Source: Kiritimatiellia bacterium (lineage in GTDB: Bacteria > Verrucomicrobiota > Kiritimatiellia > RFP12 > DVOR01). From it: 5,506 nt of DNA. The stretch spans positions 1-5,506 of the forward strand of contig JAGCML010000175.1 of the NCBI GenBank assembly GCA_017646485.1, given 5' to 3'. Position 1 is the first letter of the stretch; every line of letters starts with the position of its first letter. The position numbers were made by a program, and so were the translations under genes. Of the stretch, positions 5,101 to 5,506 are shown piece after piece. Below the pieces are notes generated by a model. It made no database searches. It worked only from the letters and a program-made list of their open reading frames with translations, and was not told the origin of the DNA.

Positions 5101-5506
5101 GTGCCCCTGCGCATCGACGTGCTGACAGTGTTTCCCGGCATGCTGAAAGGCTTTGTCGGGGAAAGCATTCTCCGCCGTGCGGTTGCAATGGGAGCCGTGG
5201 AGATCCACGCTGTTGACTTGCGCGATTTTGCGCATGATGCACGTGGGACGCTTGACGACAAGCCTTATGGAGGCGGCGCCGGGATGCTTATGAAGCCCGA
5301 ACCCCTCTTTGAGGCCGTCGAAAGCCTCCGCAAGCCTGGCACAAAAGTCATCGCCATGACGCCGCAAGGCGTTCCTTTCACACAGGAAACGGCGCGCAGG
5401 CTTGCACAAGAGGAACACCTGATTTTCGTCTGCGGACACTACGAAGGCATTGACGAGCGCGTGCTCGAAAGCCTCACAGACGAACAAATCAGCATTGGTG
5501 ACTACG
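5101..5506 (+). CDS. trmD: tRNA (guanine-N1-)-methyltransferase TrmD, 3' end outside window
   Basis: The first 135 codons of TrmD are present; the family is usually about 230-250 residues. TrmD methylates N1 of G37 beside the anticodon of tRNAs reading CNN codons, using S-adenosylmethionine, and so prevents +1 frameshifting. Visible features are the N-terminal LRIDVLTVFPGM, LDDKPYGGGAGMLMKP (51-66), and GHYEGIDER (112-120), which is part of the trefoil-knot SAM site; SIGDY follows at the window edge. The start is GTG at 5101, supported by AGGGAGA (5087-5093) 7 nt upstream; no ATG start fits. It lies 16 nt after rpsP and is almost certainly cotranscribed with it. Confidence 0.96.
   Translation, partial: MPLRIDVLTVFPGMLKGFVGESILRRAVAMGAVEIHAVDLRDFAHDARGTLDDKPYGGGAGMLMKPEPLFEAVESLRKPGTKVIAMTPQGVPFTQETARRLAQEEHLIFVCGHYEGIDERVLESLTDEQISIGDY

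Noticed and set aside
5056..5487. 143-codon frame on the complementary strand over trmD
   Set aside because: It is antisense to a clear TrmD coding sequence; the open frame is a by-product of its codon pattern.

Overview
The window most likely comes from a bacterium of the PVC assemblage (Verrucomicrobiota or Kiritimatiellota type). This is an inference from the look of the ribosomal protein S16 and TrmD sequences and from rpsP being followed directly by trmD with no rimM between them. Base composition alone does not settle it. All genes are on the + strand.

Positions 1-3335 are the 3' part of a tightly packed operon for an aryl-polyene (APE) type, type II fatty-acid/polyketide-like pathway. 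The order is: the end of a ketosynthase fused in frame to a hotdog dehydratase (ApeO-ApeP like, 1-777); a 3-ketoacyl-ACP reductase (ApeQ like, 779-1501); a complete ketosynthase (ApeR like, 1501-2724); and a short ketosynthase-like, chain-length-factor-type protein (ApeC like, 2721-3335). Junctions are a 1-nt gap, a TAATG overlap and an ATGA overlap, so the genes are translationally coupled. A PlsC-type acyltransferase follows at 3442-4179, separated by a short, strongly self-complementary spacer. Together the enzymes would extend (KS, KS/CLF pair), reduce (KR) and dehydrate (DH) an ACP-bound chain into a conjugated polyene, and the acyltransferase would attach it to a lipid-type acceptor. The acyl carrier proteins, second dehydratase, starter-loading ligase and exporter expected for such a cluster are not in the window.

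Positions 4180-4838 hold no convincing gene. The stretch contains a degenerate 70-74 bp tandem duplication of the acyltransferase 3' end, a pair of perfect 22-bp direct repeats set in a cluster of GCGTGAG-like motifs, several hairpins including weak terminator candidates, and a plausible sigma70-type promoter with a leader in front of rpsP.

Positions 4839-5506 begin a housekeeping operon: rpsP (ribosomal protein S16) and the first 135 codons of trmD (tRNA m1G37 methyltransferase), which runs off the window.

The observations most worth a second look are the KS-dehydratase fusion whose dehydratase half seems to lack the usual catalytic His, the apparent frameshift and tail duplication at the end of the acyltransferase, the structured spacer before the acyltransferase, and the 22-bp repeat cluster. 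I see no clear sign of a wholly unknown system.
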